Assembly (NCBI RefSeq): GCF_013359595.1
Contig: NZ_JABFMP010000007.1
Coordinates: 1 to 64,000, forward strand
DNA from: Pseudomonas sp. C1C7
GTDB taxonomy: Bacteria > Pseudomonadota > Gammaproteobacteria > Pseudomonadales > Pseudomonadaceae
Length of the DNA stretch: 64,000 nt
Direction: 5' to 3'
Numbering within the stretch: the stretch's first letter is position 1; the number at the start of each line of letters is the position of its first letter. The notes beneath the pieces were generated by a model that was given only the letters and a program-made list of their open reading frames with translations, did no database searches and had not been told where the DNA came from. The position numbers and the translations under genes are program-made. Of this stretch, positions 16,495 to 25,864 are shown in pieces.

Positions 16495-18027
16495 ATGAGC
16501 TCTCTAACGGCCTCGGCGCCTTTGGCTGCGCCCACGCCGGCCGCTGCACCTTCGGTGTTTGGTCTGCGGATCATCATCGGCCTGGTGGGTGTGTTGCTGG
16601 CGGTGTTGGTGGCGGGCCTGAACGAAACGGTGACCAAAGTCGCCCTGGCCGACATTCGGGGCAACCTGGGTATTGGCTACGACGAGGGCACCTGGCTGGT
16701 GGCCAGTTATGCCGCAACCTCGGTAGCGGCCGCAGCGTTCGCGCCATGGTGTGCGGTGACGTTCTCGTTGCGCCGTTTCACCCTCTGCGCCATCAGTGCG
16801 TTCATTCTGTTGGGCGTGTTGTGCCCGCTGGCACCGAATTACGAAAGCCTGTTGGTATTGCGCACCTTGCAAGGCCTGGCCGGCGGCGCGCTGCCACCGA
16901 TGCTGATGACCGTCGCCCTGCGTTTTCTGCCGCCCGGCGTGAAGCTGTATGGTCTGGCCGGTTATACCCTCACCGCCACTTTCGGCCCGGGGCTGGGCAC
17001 GCCGTTGGCGGGGCTGTGGACTGAGTATGTCGGCTGGCAGTGGACCTTCTGGCAAATCGTCGTGCCGTGCCTGATCGCCATGCTCGCGGTGGGTTACGGC
17101 ATCCCCCAGGACCCGCTGCGCCTGGAGCGTTTCAAGCAGTTCAACTGGCGCGGCCTGCTGCTGGGCTTTCCGGCGATCTGCATGCTGGTGATCGGCATTG
17201 TGCAAGGCAATCGGCTGGACTGGTTCGAGTCGAACCTGATCAGCGCCTTGTTGGTGGGCGGCTCGCTGTTGCTGGTGGCGTTTCTGATCAACGAGTGGTC
17301 GCAACCAATCCCGTTTTTCAAGATGCAGATGCTCGGTATCCGCAACTTGTCGTTCGCCCTGATCACCCTCGCCGGGGTGCTGATGGTGTTGTCGGCGGTG
17401 GTCATTATTCCGTCCAGCTACCTGGCGCAGGTTCAGGGTTATCGCCCGGTGCAGACTGCGCCGATCACCCTGATGGCCGCGCTGCCGCAGTTGATTGCGC
17501 TGCCATTGGTGGCGGCGTTGTGCAACCTGCGTTGGGTCGATTGTCGCTGGGTGCTGGGCATCGGCTTGAGCATGCTGATCTTGTCTTGCATCGGCGGGTC
17601 GCAGCTGACATCGCAGTGGATCCGCGATGATTTCTACGTGCTGCAACTGCTGCAGATCTTCGGTCAACCCATGGCAGTGCTACCGCTGCTGATGCTCTCG
17701 ACCGGCAGCATCAACCCGATGGACGGGCCGTTTGCCTCTTCCTGGTTCAACACCGTGAAAGGCCTGGCGGCTGTCATCGCCACCGGCGTACTGGAAACCC
17801 TGACCACCGCCCGGCTGCATTTTCACTCGACGATGCTGGTCGACCGCCTCGGCAACTCACCCCTGGCCGAGGCCGACAGCGCCGGCCTTGCCCATCGACT
17901 ACACGAACAGGCCGTGGTGCTGACCTCCGCCGATCTCTACCTGTGCATGGCCGGCGTCGCCGTCGCGCTGATCCTGCTGATTTTCTGGATGCCGACGCGG
18001 ATCTATCCACCGCGCGCTCCGACTTGA
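16495..18027 (+). CDS. MFS drug transporter, DHA2 (EmrB/QacA) family
   Basis: 510 residues with about 14 hydrophobic helices, the DHA2 count. The early conserved segment (NETVTKVALADIRGNLG) replaces the usual D1 motif region, and GLAGGALPPMLMTVAL corresponds to TM4. Inner-membrane proton antiporter that works with a HlyD-type adaptor and outer-membrane factor; both genes follow (gaps 25 nt and a 4-nt overlap). The final helix is followed by a short basic tail. Exported compound unknown. Confidence 0.88.
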   Translation: MSSLTASAPLAAPTPAAAPSVFGLRIIIGLVGVLLAVLVAGLNETVTKVALADIRGNLGIGYDEGTWLVASYAATSVAAAAFAPWCAVTFSLRRFTLCAISAFILLGVLCPLAPNYESLLVLRTLQGLAGGALPPMLMTVALRFLPPGVKLYGLAGYTLTATFGPGLGTPLAGLWTEYVGWQWTFWQIVVPCLIAMLAVGYGIPQDPLRLERFKQFNWRGLLLGFPAICMLVIGIVQGNRLDWFESNLISALLVGGSLLLVAFLINEWSQPIPFFKMQMLGIRNLSFALITLAGVLMVLSAVVIIPSSYLAQVQGYRPVQTAPITLMAALPQLIALPLVAALCNLRWVDCRWVLGIGLSMLILSCIGGSQLTSQWIRDDFYVLQLLQIFGQPMAVLPLLMLSTGSINPMDGPFASSWFNTVKGLAAVIATGVLETLTTARLHFHSTMLVDRLGNSPLAEADSAGLAHRLHEQAVVLTSADLYLCMAGVAVALILLIFWMPTRIYPPRAPT

Positions 18028-18052
18028 ATGCTCCACTGAAACCGAGGTTTTT

Positions 18053-19117
18053 ATGACGACTCAATCCAAACAGAAAGTGGCCGTGGGTGTTGCCGTCGTG
18101 ATCGCCGTGGGCGCGATGGTGTATCTGCTGGCGCCTGGCCTGTTCGGCCAGCGTACGCAACAGACCACCAACGACGCCTATGTCTCGGCGGACTACACGC
18201 TGGTGGTGCCACGCGTGGCCGGGTTCATCAAGCAAGTGCTGGTGGAGGACAACCAACAGGTCAAGGCCGGACAGTTGCTGGCGCTGATCGATGACCGCGA
18301 CCTGCGTGCCGCTGCCGATGCGGCCGCCGCTGAAGCGCTGGTGGCCCAGGCGCAATTGCAGAATGCCAAGGCGACCCTCGAGCGCCAGGCGTCGGTGATC
18401 GCCCAGGCCCAGGCGACGGTGGTGTCCGCCAAAGCGGAAATGGCGTTCGCCGAGCATGAGCTCAATCGCTACAACCACCTCGCCGGCGTCGGTGCCGGCA
18501 CCGTGCAGAACGCGCAGCAGGCTCGTACTCGCATCGACCAGGCGAGCGCCCGGTTGACCAACGTGACGGCGGTGCTGGCTGCCGAGCGCAAGCAGGTGGA
18601 CATCCTGACTGCGCAGCGTGACGGCGCCGAAGGTGGTTTGAAACGGGCACAGGCGAAGCTGGAAATCGCCAGCTTCGATCTGTCCTACACCCGCATCGTC
18701 GCGCCGCAGGACGGCATGATCGGTGAGCGTGCCGTGCGGGTCGGCGCCTATGTCACGCCGGGCAGCAAGTTGCTGGCGGTGGTGCCTCTGGAGCAGGCCT
18801 ATGTGGTGGCCAACTTCCAGGAAACCCAGTTGACCCATGTGCAGCCGGGGCAGGATGTGCAAGTGCGCGTCGACACTTTTGGCGGGGAGGCGCTGAACGG
18901 GCGCGTGGAGAGCATCGCACCCGCCACCGGCGTGACGTTTGCCTCGGTCAAGCCGGATAACGCCACGGGTAATTTCACCAAGGTCGTGCAGCGGATTCCG
19001 GTGAAGATTGCGCTGGAGCCAGGCCAGCCTTTGACGCAGCGGTTGCGGGTAGGGATGTCGGTGGAGGCGCGGATTGATACGGCCAGTGTGAAGGCGAATG
19101 AGGTTGTTCAGCGATGA
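18053..19117 (+). CDS. HlyD/EmrA-family periplasmic adaptor
   Basis: 354 residues: short cytoplasmic start, one TM (~9-27), biotinyl-lipoyl-like half motif (VPRVAGFIKQVLVEDNQQVK), a long alpha-helical hairpin rich in Ala/Gln (~95-200), then the second lipoyl half (IVAPQDGMIGERAV) and beta-barrel. Links the MFS pump to the outer-membrane channel. Its stop overlaps the ATG of the following gene. Confidence 0.9.
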   Translation: MTTQSKQKVAVGVAVVIAVGAMVYLLAPGLFGQRTQQTTNDAYVSADYTLVVPRVAGFIKQVLVEDNQQVKAGQLLALIDDRDLRAAADAAAAEALVAQAQLQNAKATLERQASVIAQAQATVVSAKAEMAFAEHELNRYNHLAGVGAGTVQNAQQARTRIDQASARLTNVTAVLAAERKQVDILTAQRDGAEGGLKRAQAKLEIASFDLSYTRIVAPQDGMIGERAVRVGAYVTPGSKLLAVVPLEQAYVVANFQETQLTHVQPGQDVQVRVDTFGGEALNGRVESIAPATGVTFASVKPDNATGNFTKVVQRIPVKIALEPGQPLTQRLRVGMSVEARIDTASVKANEVVQR

Positions 19118-20682
19118 AGATGTTTGGCGATTGGACTGACGCTTTCGCGAGCAAGCCCGCTCCCACAGGTGGTCGGTGTGACCACAAAACTTATGAACAA
19201 CCGATAACCCTGTGGGAGCGGGCTTGCCCGCGAAGAGGCCATCAGCCTCGACTCCTGTTCAGCGCCTTGCTGGTAATGGGCCTTTCAGCCTGCACCGTCG
19301 GCCCGGACTTTCAGAAACCCGAAACGCAGCAAGTCACCGAATGGTCGAAGCCCTCAAAAGCCGCAGCCAGCCAGGCCACCACCGAGGCGATGAGCGAACG
19401 CTGGTGGGAAGTCTTCAACGATCCAAAACTCTCGGCGCTGAGCCAACGCGCCCTGACCGATAACCTCGACCTCAAACTCGCCAGCAGTCGCCTGGAGCAA
19501 AGCCGCGCCGTGCGTCAGGTGGTCACCGCCGACCGCTACCCGAGCACCGCCGCCACTGGCAGCTACAGCCGTAAACGCAACAGCGGCGAAGGCCTGATGG
19601 ACCCCTCCGGAAACAACGGCAATTCCGCGTTCAATTTGTGGGATGCCGGTTTCTCTGCCTCCTGGGAACTGGATTTCTGGGGCCGGGTGCGCCGCGAAAC
19701 CGAAGCCGCCGACGCAACGCTGGAAGTCGCGGAAAACGACCGCCGAGGCGTGTTGCTATCGGTGCTCGCCGAAACCGCCCAGAACTACATTCAACTGCGC
19801 GGCGTGCAAAGCACCCGGGCGGTTACCGAGCAAAACCTTGAAGTGGCTCGCCACAGCCTGAAGCTGTCGCAACTGCGCCTGGGCGATGGTGTGGCTACCG
19901 ATCTGGACGTCGCCGAGGCCGCCGCCCAAGTCGCCGCTATCGAATCGCGCCTGCCAGCGCTGGAGCAGCGCCAGGCACAACTGATCAACGCCTTGAGCCT
20001 GTTGATGGGCGAGCCGCCTCAAGCGCTGGCGGCCGAGCTATCCAGCGATGCACCAGTGCCGCAGACCCCGCGGCAGGTCGCCATCGGCCTGCCGTCGCAA
20101 CTGGCCGAGCGCCGCCCGGACATTCGCCAGGCCGAAGCCCGCCTGCATGCCGCCACCGCGAGCATCGGCGTGGCCAAGGGCGATTTCTATCCGCGCATTA
20201 CTCTGTCGGGCAATGTCGGTTCGCAAGCCATGCAGTTGAGCGATTTCGGTTCCTGGGGCTCGCGCACGTTCGGCATCGGTCCGCAGTTCAGCCTGCCGCT
20301 GTTCGACGGCGGCCGCCTGCGCGGCGTGCTGAATCTGCGCGAAGCCCAGCAACAGGAAGCGGCCATTGCCTACCAGCAAACCGTGCTGCGGGCCTGGCAT
20401 GAAATCGACGACCAACTGAGCGCCTACAACGCCAGCCAATTGCGTCGCGACAGCCTGGCCGAAGCGGTGCGGCAGAACCAGATCGCCCTGCAAACCGCGC
20501 AAAGGCAGTACACCGAAGGCGTGGTGGATTTCGTCAACGTGCTCACCGTACAGGGAGCGCTGCTGGCGACTCAGGAGCAATGGGTCGAGAGCTCGACCGG
20601 CGTCTCGCTGGCCGCCGTCGGCTTGTACAAGGCGCTGGGTGGCGCATGGCAGTCGGTTTATCCGTTGGCGGTGCGGCGTTGA
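19114..20682 (+). CDS. NodT-family outer-membrane efflux lipoprotein with REP-derived N-terminus
   Basis: TolC-like outer-membrane factor: two repeated helical-barrel halves, each with the A-R-P-D-I-R type motif (ERRPDIRQAEARL) and DFWGRVRRETEAA. The lipobox LSAC places the acylated Cys at residue 60. Residues ~10-43 are encoded by a REP pair inserted between the coupled start codon (ATGA overlap with the adaptor) and the hydrophobic signal core LLFSALLVMGLSAC. No ATG or GTG lies between the REP and that core, so the leader would have a ~45-residue n-region unless a TTG or CTG is used. The channel itself is intact. Confidence 0.85.
   Translation: MKMFGDWTDAFASKPAPTGGRCDHKTYEQPITLWERACPRRGHQPRLLFSALLVMGLSACTVGPDFQKPETQQVTEWSKPSKAAASQATTEAMSERWWEVFNDPKLSALSQRALTDNLDLKLASSRLEQSRAVRQVVTADRYPSTAATGSYSRKRNSGEGLMDPSGNNGNSAFNLWDAGFSASWELDFWGRVRRETEAADATLEVAENDRRGVLLSVLAETAQNYIQLRGVQSTRAVTEQNLEVARHSLKLSQLRLGDGVATDLDVAEAAAQVAAIESRLPALEQRQAQLINALSLLMGEPPQALAAELSSDAPVPQTPRQVAIGLPSQLAERRPDIRQAEARLHAATASIGVAKGDFYPRITLSGNVGSQAMQLSDFGSWGSRTFGIGPQFSLPLFDGGRLRGVLNLREAQQQEAAIAYQQTVLRAWHEIDDQLSAYNASQLRRDSLAEAVRQNQIALQTAQRQYTEGVVDFVNVLTVQGALLATQEQWVESSTGVSLAAVGLYKALGGAWQSVYPLAVRR
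19141..19240. repeat. REP pair inside the start of the outer-membrane factor gene
   Basis: Inverted REP units (gcaagcccgctcccacag and ctgtgggagcgggcttgc) ~45 nt apart, the same family as at 15160 and 53294. Unlike the others, it sits within a reading frame and keeps it open. Confidence 0.85.
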
Positions 20683-20693
20683 GGTCATAACAC

Positions 20694-21458
20694 TCAAGAC
20701 TTCGACGACAGATCCGCCATCCCCTTGAGCAGCTCGATTGGCAATGGAAAAACGATGGTCGAGCTTTTGTCGCCGGCAATCGAACTGAGCGTTTGCATGT
20801 AGCGCAGCTGCATGGCGCCGGGTTGGCGGCCGAGCATTTCGGCGGCCTGCATGAGTTTTTCCGAGGCCTGTAATTCACCTTCGGCGTGGATCACTTTGGC
20901 CCGGCGTTCGCGCTCGGCTTCGGCCTGGCGGGCGATGGCGCGGATCATCGATTCGTTGAGGTCGACGTGCTTGATCTCGACGTTGGCCACCTTGATGCCC
21001 CAGGCGTCGGTCTGGGCGTCGAGCACTTGCTGGATGTCGATGTTCATTCGCTCGCGTTCGGCCAGCAGCTCGTCAAGTTCGTGCTTGCCGAGCACTGCGC
21101 GCAAGGTGGTTTGTGCCAGTTGGCTGGTGGCCATGAGGAAGTCTTCGACCTGGATGATGGCCTTCTGCGGGTCGAGGACCCGGAAGTACAGCACGGCGTT
21201 GACCTTGACCGACACGTTGTCGCGGGTGATGACGTCTTGCGCCGGCACGTCCAGCACCACGGTGCGCAGGTCGACGCGGACCATTTGCTGGATCACCGGA
21301 ATCAGCAGGATCAGGCCCGGGCCCTTGACCTGCCAGAAGCGGCCGAGTTGGAACACCACGCCACGCTCGTACTCGCGCAGGATGCGAAAGGTCGCGCTGG
21401 CCAGTGCGATCAGCAACAGCAGGAGTGCGGCAAAACCCAGTTGCAAGCCCATGTTCAT
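20694..21458 (-). CDS. Slipin (SPFH/stomatin-like membrane protein)
   Basis: 254 residues. N-terminal TM (~5-25), then the SPFH domain with [25 protein letters not shown] and [20 protein letters not shown], followed by a charged coiled-coil ([18 protein letters not shown]) used for oligomerisation. Slipins form membrane microdomain assemblies with NfeD partners; here nfeD lies immediately upstream and overlaps by 4 nt. Convergent with the outer-membrane factor gene, 11 nt apart. Confidence 0.92.
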   Translation of the reverse strand: MNMGLQLGFAALLLLLIALASATFRILREYERGVVFQLGRFWQVKGPGLILLIPVIQQMVRVDLRTVVLDVPAQDVITRDNVSVKVNAVLYFRVLDPQKAIIQVEDFLMATSQLAQTTLRAVLGKHELDELLAERERMNIDIQQVLDAQTDAWGIKVANVEIKHVDLNESMIRAIARQAEAERERRAKVIHAEGELQASEKLMQAAEMLGRQPGAMQLRYMQTLSSIAGDKSSTIVFPLPIELLKGMADLSSKS

Positions 21459-21988
21459 TCTCCCTTCGATACCGCGTCAGTCGCGGACACTTCCAGCATC
21501 AATCCCTTGCGAGCCACCACCCGCACCCGTTGCCCGATCTGCAGCGGGTTGGCGCAGGTCACCTGCCAGCGTTCACCCTGCAAGTGCACCCAGCCCTGGC
21601 AGGCATCGCCGGCCTGCAACGACAACACCGGCGCCACGCTGCCCAGCAATCCGGCATCGCCACTGACGTTGTGGCGTGGTCGGGTTTTCAGGGCGCGGAT
21701 CAGCAGGAAGATCAGCAGCAGGCCGCTGATCAGTCCCAGGCCGATCATTAGGGGGACGGGCAGTTCGGCGTTCGTCAGGATCACCGCGCCGATCACGAAC
21801 ATCACGATCCCGCCCAGGCCGATCACGCCGTAGTTGGGCAGGGCGGCTTCGGCGATCAGAAAGGCGATGCCGAAGGTGATCAGCCACATGCCGATGGGGT
21901 CGGGGGCGGGCATGCCGGCGGTGTCCGCAGCGAGGGCGGAACCGCTCAACACCAACAGCCAGGCAATGGCACAACAACGCGTGTTCAC
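21455..21988 (-). CDS. NfeD-family membrane protein
   Basis: 177 residues from a GTG at 21988 with GGAGGGTC upstream; the longer frame to 22186 is not needed. A signal or first TM is followed by about three TM helices (~37-110) and a C-terminal OB-fold NfeD domain ([17 protein letters not shown]). This is the short NfeD form without the ClpP-like protease domain. Partner of the slipin encoded next. Confidence 0.87.
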   Translation of the reverse strand: MNTRCCAIAWLLVLSGSALAADTAGMPAPDPIGMWLITFGIAFLIAEAALPNYGVIGLGGIVMFVIGAVILTNAELPVPLMIGLGLISGLLLIFLLIRALKTRPRHNVSGDAGLLGSVAPVLSLQAGDACQGWVHLQGERWQVTCANPLQIGQRVRVVARKGLMLEVSATDAVSKGE

Positions 21989-22184
21989 GTGACCCTCCGG
22001 GAGAGTCGTGGGTGGTTCTGTATACAGTTTAGTTGACGCGCCAGCTGTATGAATTTTGCTCAGTTGTTGACCTGTCCGGTGGGCGGATTTCCCGCCGGAT
22101 CGCCCCTGCGGGCCTAGACTTTGAGTACGAAGAAAAGCGTCAACCATCGTCCGCCCAGCGGCATGGCGGACTCGGAGGTGCATC

Positions 22185-22646
22185 ATGCGAATGGCAAAAA
22201 CCGTGCAGAGAAGCCTCGACAGGGCTCAATGCCAATACGACATCGTCACCCATCCTCACTCGGCCAGCAGCCTGGAAACGGCGCGGGTCGCCAACATTCC
22301 GGCGGAGCGGATGGCCAAGTCGGTCATTCTCGACGACCACCATGGTCGCTACCTGATGGCCGTGCTGCCCGCCAGTCGTCACCTGGACCTGAGCAAAGTC
22401 CGCAGCAGCGGCGAATGGCAGGTCTCGCGCGAAAGCAACCTGGCGCATCTGTTTCAGGACTGCGAACGCGGCGCCGTGCCTGCCCTGGGCGAAGCCTACG
22501 GGCTGGACGTGGTCATCGACCCGTTGCTGACCCGGCAAAAAGACATCTACCTGGAGGCCGGCAACCACATCAACCTGCTGCACATGAACATGCCCGAGTT
22601 CCTGAAAATGGTGCCTCATGCGCAGGTGCGGGAGTTGAGCAGTTAG
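22185..22646 (+). CDS. YbaK/ProX-type aminoacyl-tRNA deacylase
   Basis: 153 residues of the YbaK/EbsC editing-domain fold: THPHSASSLETARVANIP near the N-terminus, the conserved KSVILDD strand with Lys, and DVVIDPLLTRQKDIYLEAGNH near the end. Members hydrolyse mischarged aminoacyl-tRNAs such as Cys- or Ala-tRNA(Pro). Cytosolic. Start at 22185 with GGAGGTG upstream. Exact tRNA substrate unknown. Confidence 0.82.
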   Translation: MRMAKTVQRSLDRAQCQYDIVTHPHSASSLETARVANIPAERMAKSVILDDHHGRYLMAVLPASRHLDLSKVRSSGEWQVSRESNLAHLFQDCERGAVPALGEAYGLDVVIDPLLTRQKDIYLEAGNHINLLHMNMPEFLKMVPHAQVRELSS

Positions 22647-22672
22647 TTAGATGTGTGGTGTTTTTGCTGCCG

Positions 22673-22740
22673 TCTTCGCGGGCAAGCCTCGCTCCTACAG
22701 GTCAACATCCGTCCGTAGGAGCGAGGCTTGCCCGCGAACG
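22673..22740. repeat. REP pair (CGGGCAAGCCTCGCTCCTAC variant)
   Basis: Inverted pair with the left unit cgcgggcaagcctcgctcct and the complementary right unit, ~20 nt apart, between ybaK and the DUF2789 gene. Confidence 0.8.
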
Positions 22741-22781
22741 ACCGCACAGCGGTCCTTCCTCGATACACACAGGAGCCCAAC

Positions 22782-23027
22782 ATGGAAAACCCAACCCACA
22801 GCCTCCCATCCCTTTTCAAACAACTCGGCCTGCCGGACGACGCCGAAAACATCGACAAATTCATCGCCACCCACTCACCCCTCAAACCGGAACTGCACCT
22901 GGCCGACGCCTTTTTCTGGAGCCCCAGCCAGGCGGATCTGCTGCGCAATGAAATTCTTGATGATGCCGATTGGGCGGAGGTGGTGGATCAGTTGGATGTG
23001 TTGTTGCGCAAGGGACGGGGTGGCTAA
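22782..23027 (+). CDS. DUF2789 family protein
   Basis: 81 residues from the ATG at 22782 with AGGAG upstream; the frame upstream is REP sequence. Matches the DUF2789 pattern from memory: HSLPSLFKQLGLPDDA near the start, FFWSPSQADLLRNEI in the middle and DADWAEVVDQLDVLLR at the end. Small, acidic, soluble. Function unknown. Confidence 0.85.
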   Translation: MENPTHSLPSLFKQLGLPDDAENIDKFIATHSPLKPELHLADAFFWSPSQADLLRNEILDDADWAEVVDQLDVLLRKGRGG

Positions 23028-23068
23028 AACGCCAGCATTCACGCTGGAAGAAGAATTTGTTTCAAAAC

Positions 23069-23098
23069 TTGACGCAAAATCCCCTTCAATGCCATATT
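23069..23098 (+). promoter_or_regulatory. Candidate promoter of the marR-FUSC operon
   Basis: TTGACG at 23069-23074 with a CATATT-type -10 18 nt later; the MarR-like palindrome begins 5 nt after it, a suitable place for autorepression. Confidence 0.5.
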
Positions 23099-23102
23099 GA
23101 TA

Positions 23103-23116
23103 GTTAGCAAACTAAC
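23103..23116. promoter_or_regulatory. Candidate MarR operator
   Basis: Inverted repeat GTTAG-CAAA-CTAAC just downstream of the predicted -10 and 6 nt before the first start codon. Typical size and place for a MarR site. Confidence 0.6.
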
Positions 23117-23121
23117 AGTGT

Positions 23122-23589
23122 GTGTATTCCCCCGTGCCGAACGACCTCGACGCTCTCCAGATGAACATCAGCAGCTCCATGGTGGTGGCCGCGCGGCATT
23201 GGCGCAAGATCTGCCAGACGACGCTGGTCAACTATGGGATTTCCGAAGCCTGTGCCGTGCCGTTGTTGATGATCGGGCGCCTGGGTGATGGGGTGCGACA
23301 GGTCGCAGTGGCGCAGGCGTCGGGGATGGAGAGCCCGTCGCTGGTACGGTTGCTCGATCAGCTGTGTCATGCCGGTCACGTCTGCCGCACCGGCGATGCC
23401 CAGGACCGTCGCGCCAAATGCCTGAGCCTGACCGACACCGGCAGGGCGCTGGTGCAGAAGGTCGAGGTCGAGCTGGTGCGTCTGCGCAATGAAACCCTCG
23501 AAGGCATCGATCGGCGCGATCTGGAAGCGGCGCTGCGTGTGCTGCGCGCCTTCGAGTCCGCCAGTCAGACACCGGTGATCAACTCTTGA
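23122..23589 (+). CDS. MarR-family transcriptional regulator
   Basis: 155 residues from a GTG at 23122 (a second GTG lies four codons on). Winged-helix pattern: QVAVAQASGMESPSLVRLLDQL as recognition helix and DAQDRRAKCLSLTDTG as the wing. First gene of a pump operon; it probably represses the operon until an aromatic or phenolic ligand binds. Its stop overlaps the start of the FUSC gene. Confidence 0.88.
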   Translation: MYSPVPNDLDALQMNISSSMVVAARHWRKICQTTLVNYGISEACAVPLLMIGRLGDGVRQVAVAQASGMESPSLVRLLDQLCHAGHVCRTGDAQDRRAKCLSLTDTGRALVQKVEVELVRLRNETLEGIDRRDLEAALRVLRAFESASQTPVINS

Positions 23590-25658
23590 GCGGTTTCTTC
23601 AGCGGCATGCCGCCAGCGCGTGACTGGTTCTACGGCGCGCGAACGTTCGCCGCTTCCATGATCGCCTTGTACATCGCGCTGCTCATGCAGATGCCGCGTC
23701 CATATTGGGCGATGGCCACGGTGTACATCGTCTCCAACCCGTTCCTCGGCCCGACCACCTCCAAGGCGCTGTATCGCGCCATCGGCACCTTCCTGGGTGC
23801 TGCGGCGGCGGTGCTGTTCGTGCCGATGTTCGTCCAGAGCCCTTACGTGCTGGTGTTGGTCATCGCCCTGTGGACCGGCACGCTGCTGTTCCTGTCCCTG
23901 CACCTGCGCACGGCTAACAACTACGCCCTGATGCTCGCCGGCTACACCTTGCCGCTGATCGCGCTGCCGGTGGTGGATAACCCGCTGGCGGTGTGGGACG
24001 TGGCCGAAGCGCGTACCGAAGAAATCTTCCTCGGCATCGCCGTCGCGGCGGTGGTCGGTGCGATGTTCTGGCCCCGTCGGTTGGCGCCGGTGTTCAACGA
24101 TTCGGTGGGTAAATGGTTTGCCGATGCCTCCACCTACAGCCAGCGTTTTCTCAGCCGCAACGTGCAACCCGAAGAAGTCAGCGCGCTGCGTTCGTCCATG
24201 GTGGCGACCTTCAACAGCCTGGAGCTGATGATCGGCCAGTTGCCCCACGAAGGCTCGCGACCACAGACCGTGCGCAACACCAAGGAACTGCGCGGGCGCA
24301 TGATTCACTTGCTGCCGGTAATCGACGCCCTCGACGACGCGCTCTATGCCCTCGAACGGCGTACGCCGGAACTGGTGGACAAGTTCGCACCCTTGCTCGC
24401 CGCCGCCAGCGAATGGCTGCAACACAAAGACGCCGATATCGCGCGCTGGCAGGCCTTGAAAGACCAACTCGACGCCCTGCAACCCAGTGCCCAGGCGCTG
24501 GAGGATCGCAAGCAACTGCTGTTTTCCAATGCGCTGTATCGCCTCGGCGAATGGATCGATCTATGGCAGGACTGCCGCAGCCTGCAAATCGCCATCGAGT
24601 GCGAAAACCAGGACAGCTGGCGCGCCGTGTACCGCCACTGGCGCCTGGGCCGGCTGACGCCCTTCCTGGACCGTGGCCTGATGCTGTATTCGGCGGCCTC
24701 CACCGTCTGTGCGATCATCGTCGCTTGTGTATTGTGGATTCTGCTCGGCTGGACCGACGGCGGCGCGGCCGTGATTCTCGCGGCGGTGGCCTGCAGCTTC
24801 TTTGCCTCGATGGACGACCCGGCGCCGCAGATCTACCGGTTCTTTTTCTGGACGGCGATGTCGGTGCTGTTCGCCAGCCTTTATCTGTTTCTGGTGCTGC
24901 CGAACCTGCACGATTTCCCGATGCTGGTGCTGGCGTTTTCCGTGCCGTTCATCGTGGTTGGCACCCTCACGGTCAAGCCGCAGTTCTACCTCGGCATGCT
25001 GCTGACGCTGGTCAACACCTCGTCCTTCATCAGCATCCAGGGCGCCTACGACGCGGACTTCCTGAGCTTCGTGAACTCGAACCTGGCCGGCCCCATGGGC
25101 CTGTTGTTCGCCTTCATCTGGACCCTGGTCGCCCGGCCGTTCGGCGCTGAGCTGGCGGCCAAGCGCCTGACCCGTTTCAGCTGGCGCGACATCGTCAGCC
25201 TGACGGAACCGGCGACCCTGGCCGAACACCGCCAACTGGGCGTGCAAGTGCTCGACCGCCTGATGCAGCACCTGCCACGCCTGGCCATGACCGGCCAGGA
25301 CACCGGCATCGCCCTGCGCGAAGTGCGCGTGGCGTTGAACATGCTCGACCTGCTGGCCTACACGCCACGGATTCACGGCGCGGCCCAGGATTTGTTGCGT
25401 CAGGTGGTGGCCGAAGTCGGCGAATACTTCAAGACGTGTCTGAAGGCTGGCGAACGCTTGCCGGCGCCGAGCCCGTTGCTGATGACCATGGATCGCACCC
25501 GTCGCGCGCTCGCTGGCGCTGGCGATGAGCAAACTCGTCTACACCTGTTGCACGCCCTGAGCGGCCTGCGCCTGGCGCTGTTGCCCGGTGTTGAATTCGT
25601 CGGTACCGCCGAGCCCGAAGAACCGCTTCCTTATGGCATTGATGGAGCGCCCCTATGA
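23586..25658 (+). CDS. FUSC-family (AaeB-like) inner-membrane exporter
   Basis: 690 residues. Two blocks of about five to six TM helices (~20-165 and ~365-520), each followed by a cytoplasmic helical part, the AaeB/FUSC layout. Predicted start TTG at 23586 forms a TTGA overlap with the marR stop; an ATG at 23607 is an alternative. Exports aromatic carboxylic acids or similar with the HlyD-type partner. Operon order MarR-FUSC-DUF1656-HlyD-OMF. Confidence 0.88.
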   Translation: MSGFFSGMPPARDWFYGARTFAASMIALYIALLMQMPRPYWAMATVYIVSNPFLGPTTSKALYRAIGTFLGAAAAVLFVPMFVQSPYVLVLVIALWTGTLLFLSLHLRTANNYALMLAGYTLPLIALPVVDNPLAVWDVAEARTEEIFLGIAVAAVVGAMFWPRRLAPVFNDSVGKWFADASTYSQRFLSRNVQPEEVSALRSSMVATFNSLELMIGQLPHEGSRPQTVRNTKELRGRMIHLLPVIDALDDALYALERRTPELVDKFAPLLAAASEWLQHKDADIARWQALKDQLDALQPSAQALEDRKQLLFSNALYRLGEWIDLWQDCRSLQIAIECENQDSWRAVYRHWRLGRLTPFLDRGLMLYSAASTVCAIIVACVLWILLGWTDGGAAVILAAVACSFFASMDDPAPQIYRFFFWTAMSVLFASLYLFLVLPNLHDFPMLVLAFSVPFIVVGTLTVKPQFYLGMLLTLVNTSSFISIQGAYDADFLSFVNSNLAGPMGLLFAFIWTLVARPFGAELAAKRLTRFSWRDIVSLTEPATLAEHRQLGVQVLDRLMQHLPRLAMTGQDTGIALREVRVALNMLDLLAYTPRIHGAAQDLLRQVVAEVGEYFKTCLKAGERLPAPSPLLMTMDRTRRALAGAGDEQTRLHLLHALSGLRLALLPGVEFVGTAEPEEPLPYGIDGAPL

Positions 25659-25864
25659 TCGGAGATCTGGATATCAGCGGCGTGTTCCTGCCCACGCTAC
25701 TGGTGCTGATGGGCATTACCTACCTGGTTTACCTGCTGGTGCACGGGTTGCTCACACGTCTGCACTTTTACCGCCTGGTCTGGCACCGGGCCTTGTTTAA
25801 CGTGGCTCTCTACGCCTTGCTGCTTGGCGCCGTGGACTCACTCAGTCGATACCTGATGACATGA
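25655..25864 (+). CDS. DUF1656 small membrane protein (AaeX-like)
   Basis: 69 residues with two TM helices (~10-30 and ~45-62) and the conserved start DLDISGVFLP. DUF1656 proteins accompany AaeA/AaeB pumps; role unknown, perhaps assembly. Overlaps both neighbours by 4 nt. Confidence 0.9.
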   Translation: MIGDLDISGVFLPTLLVLMGITYLVYLLVHGLLTRLHFYRLVWHRALFNVALYALLLGAVDSLSRYLMT

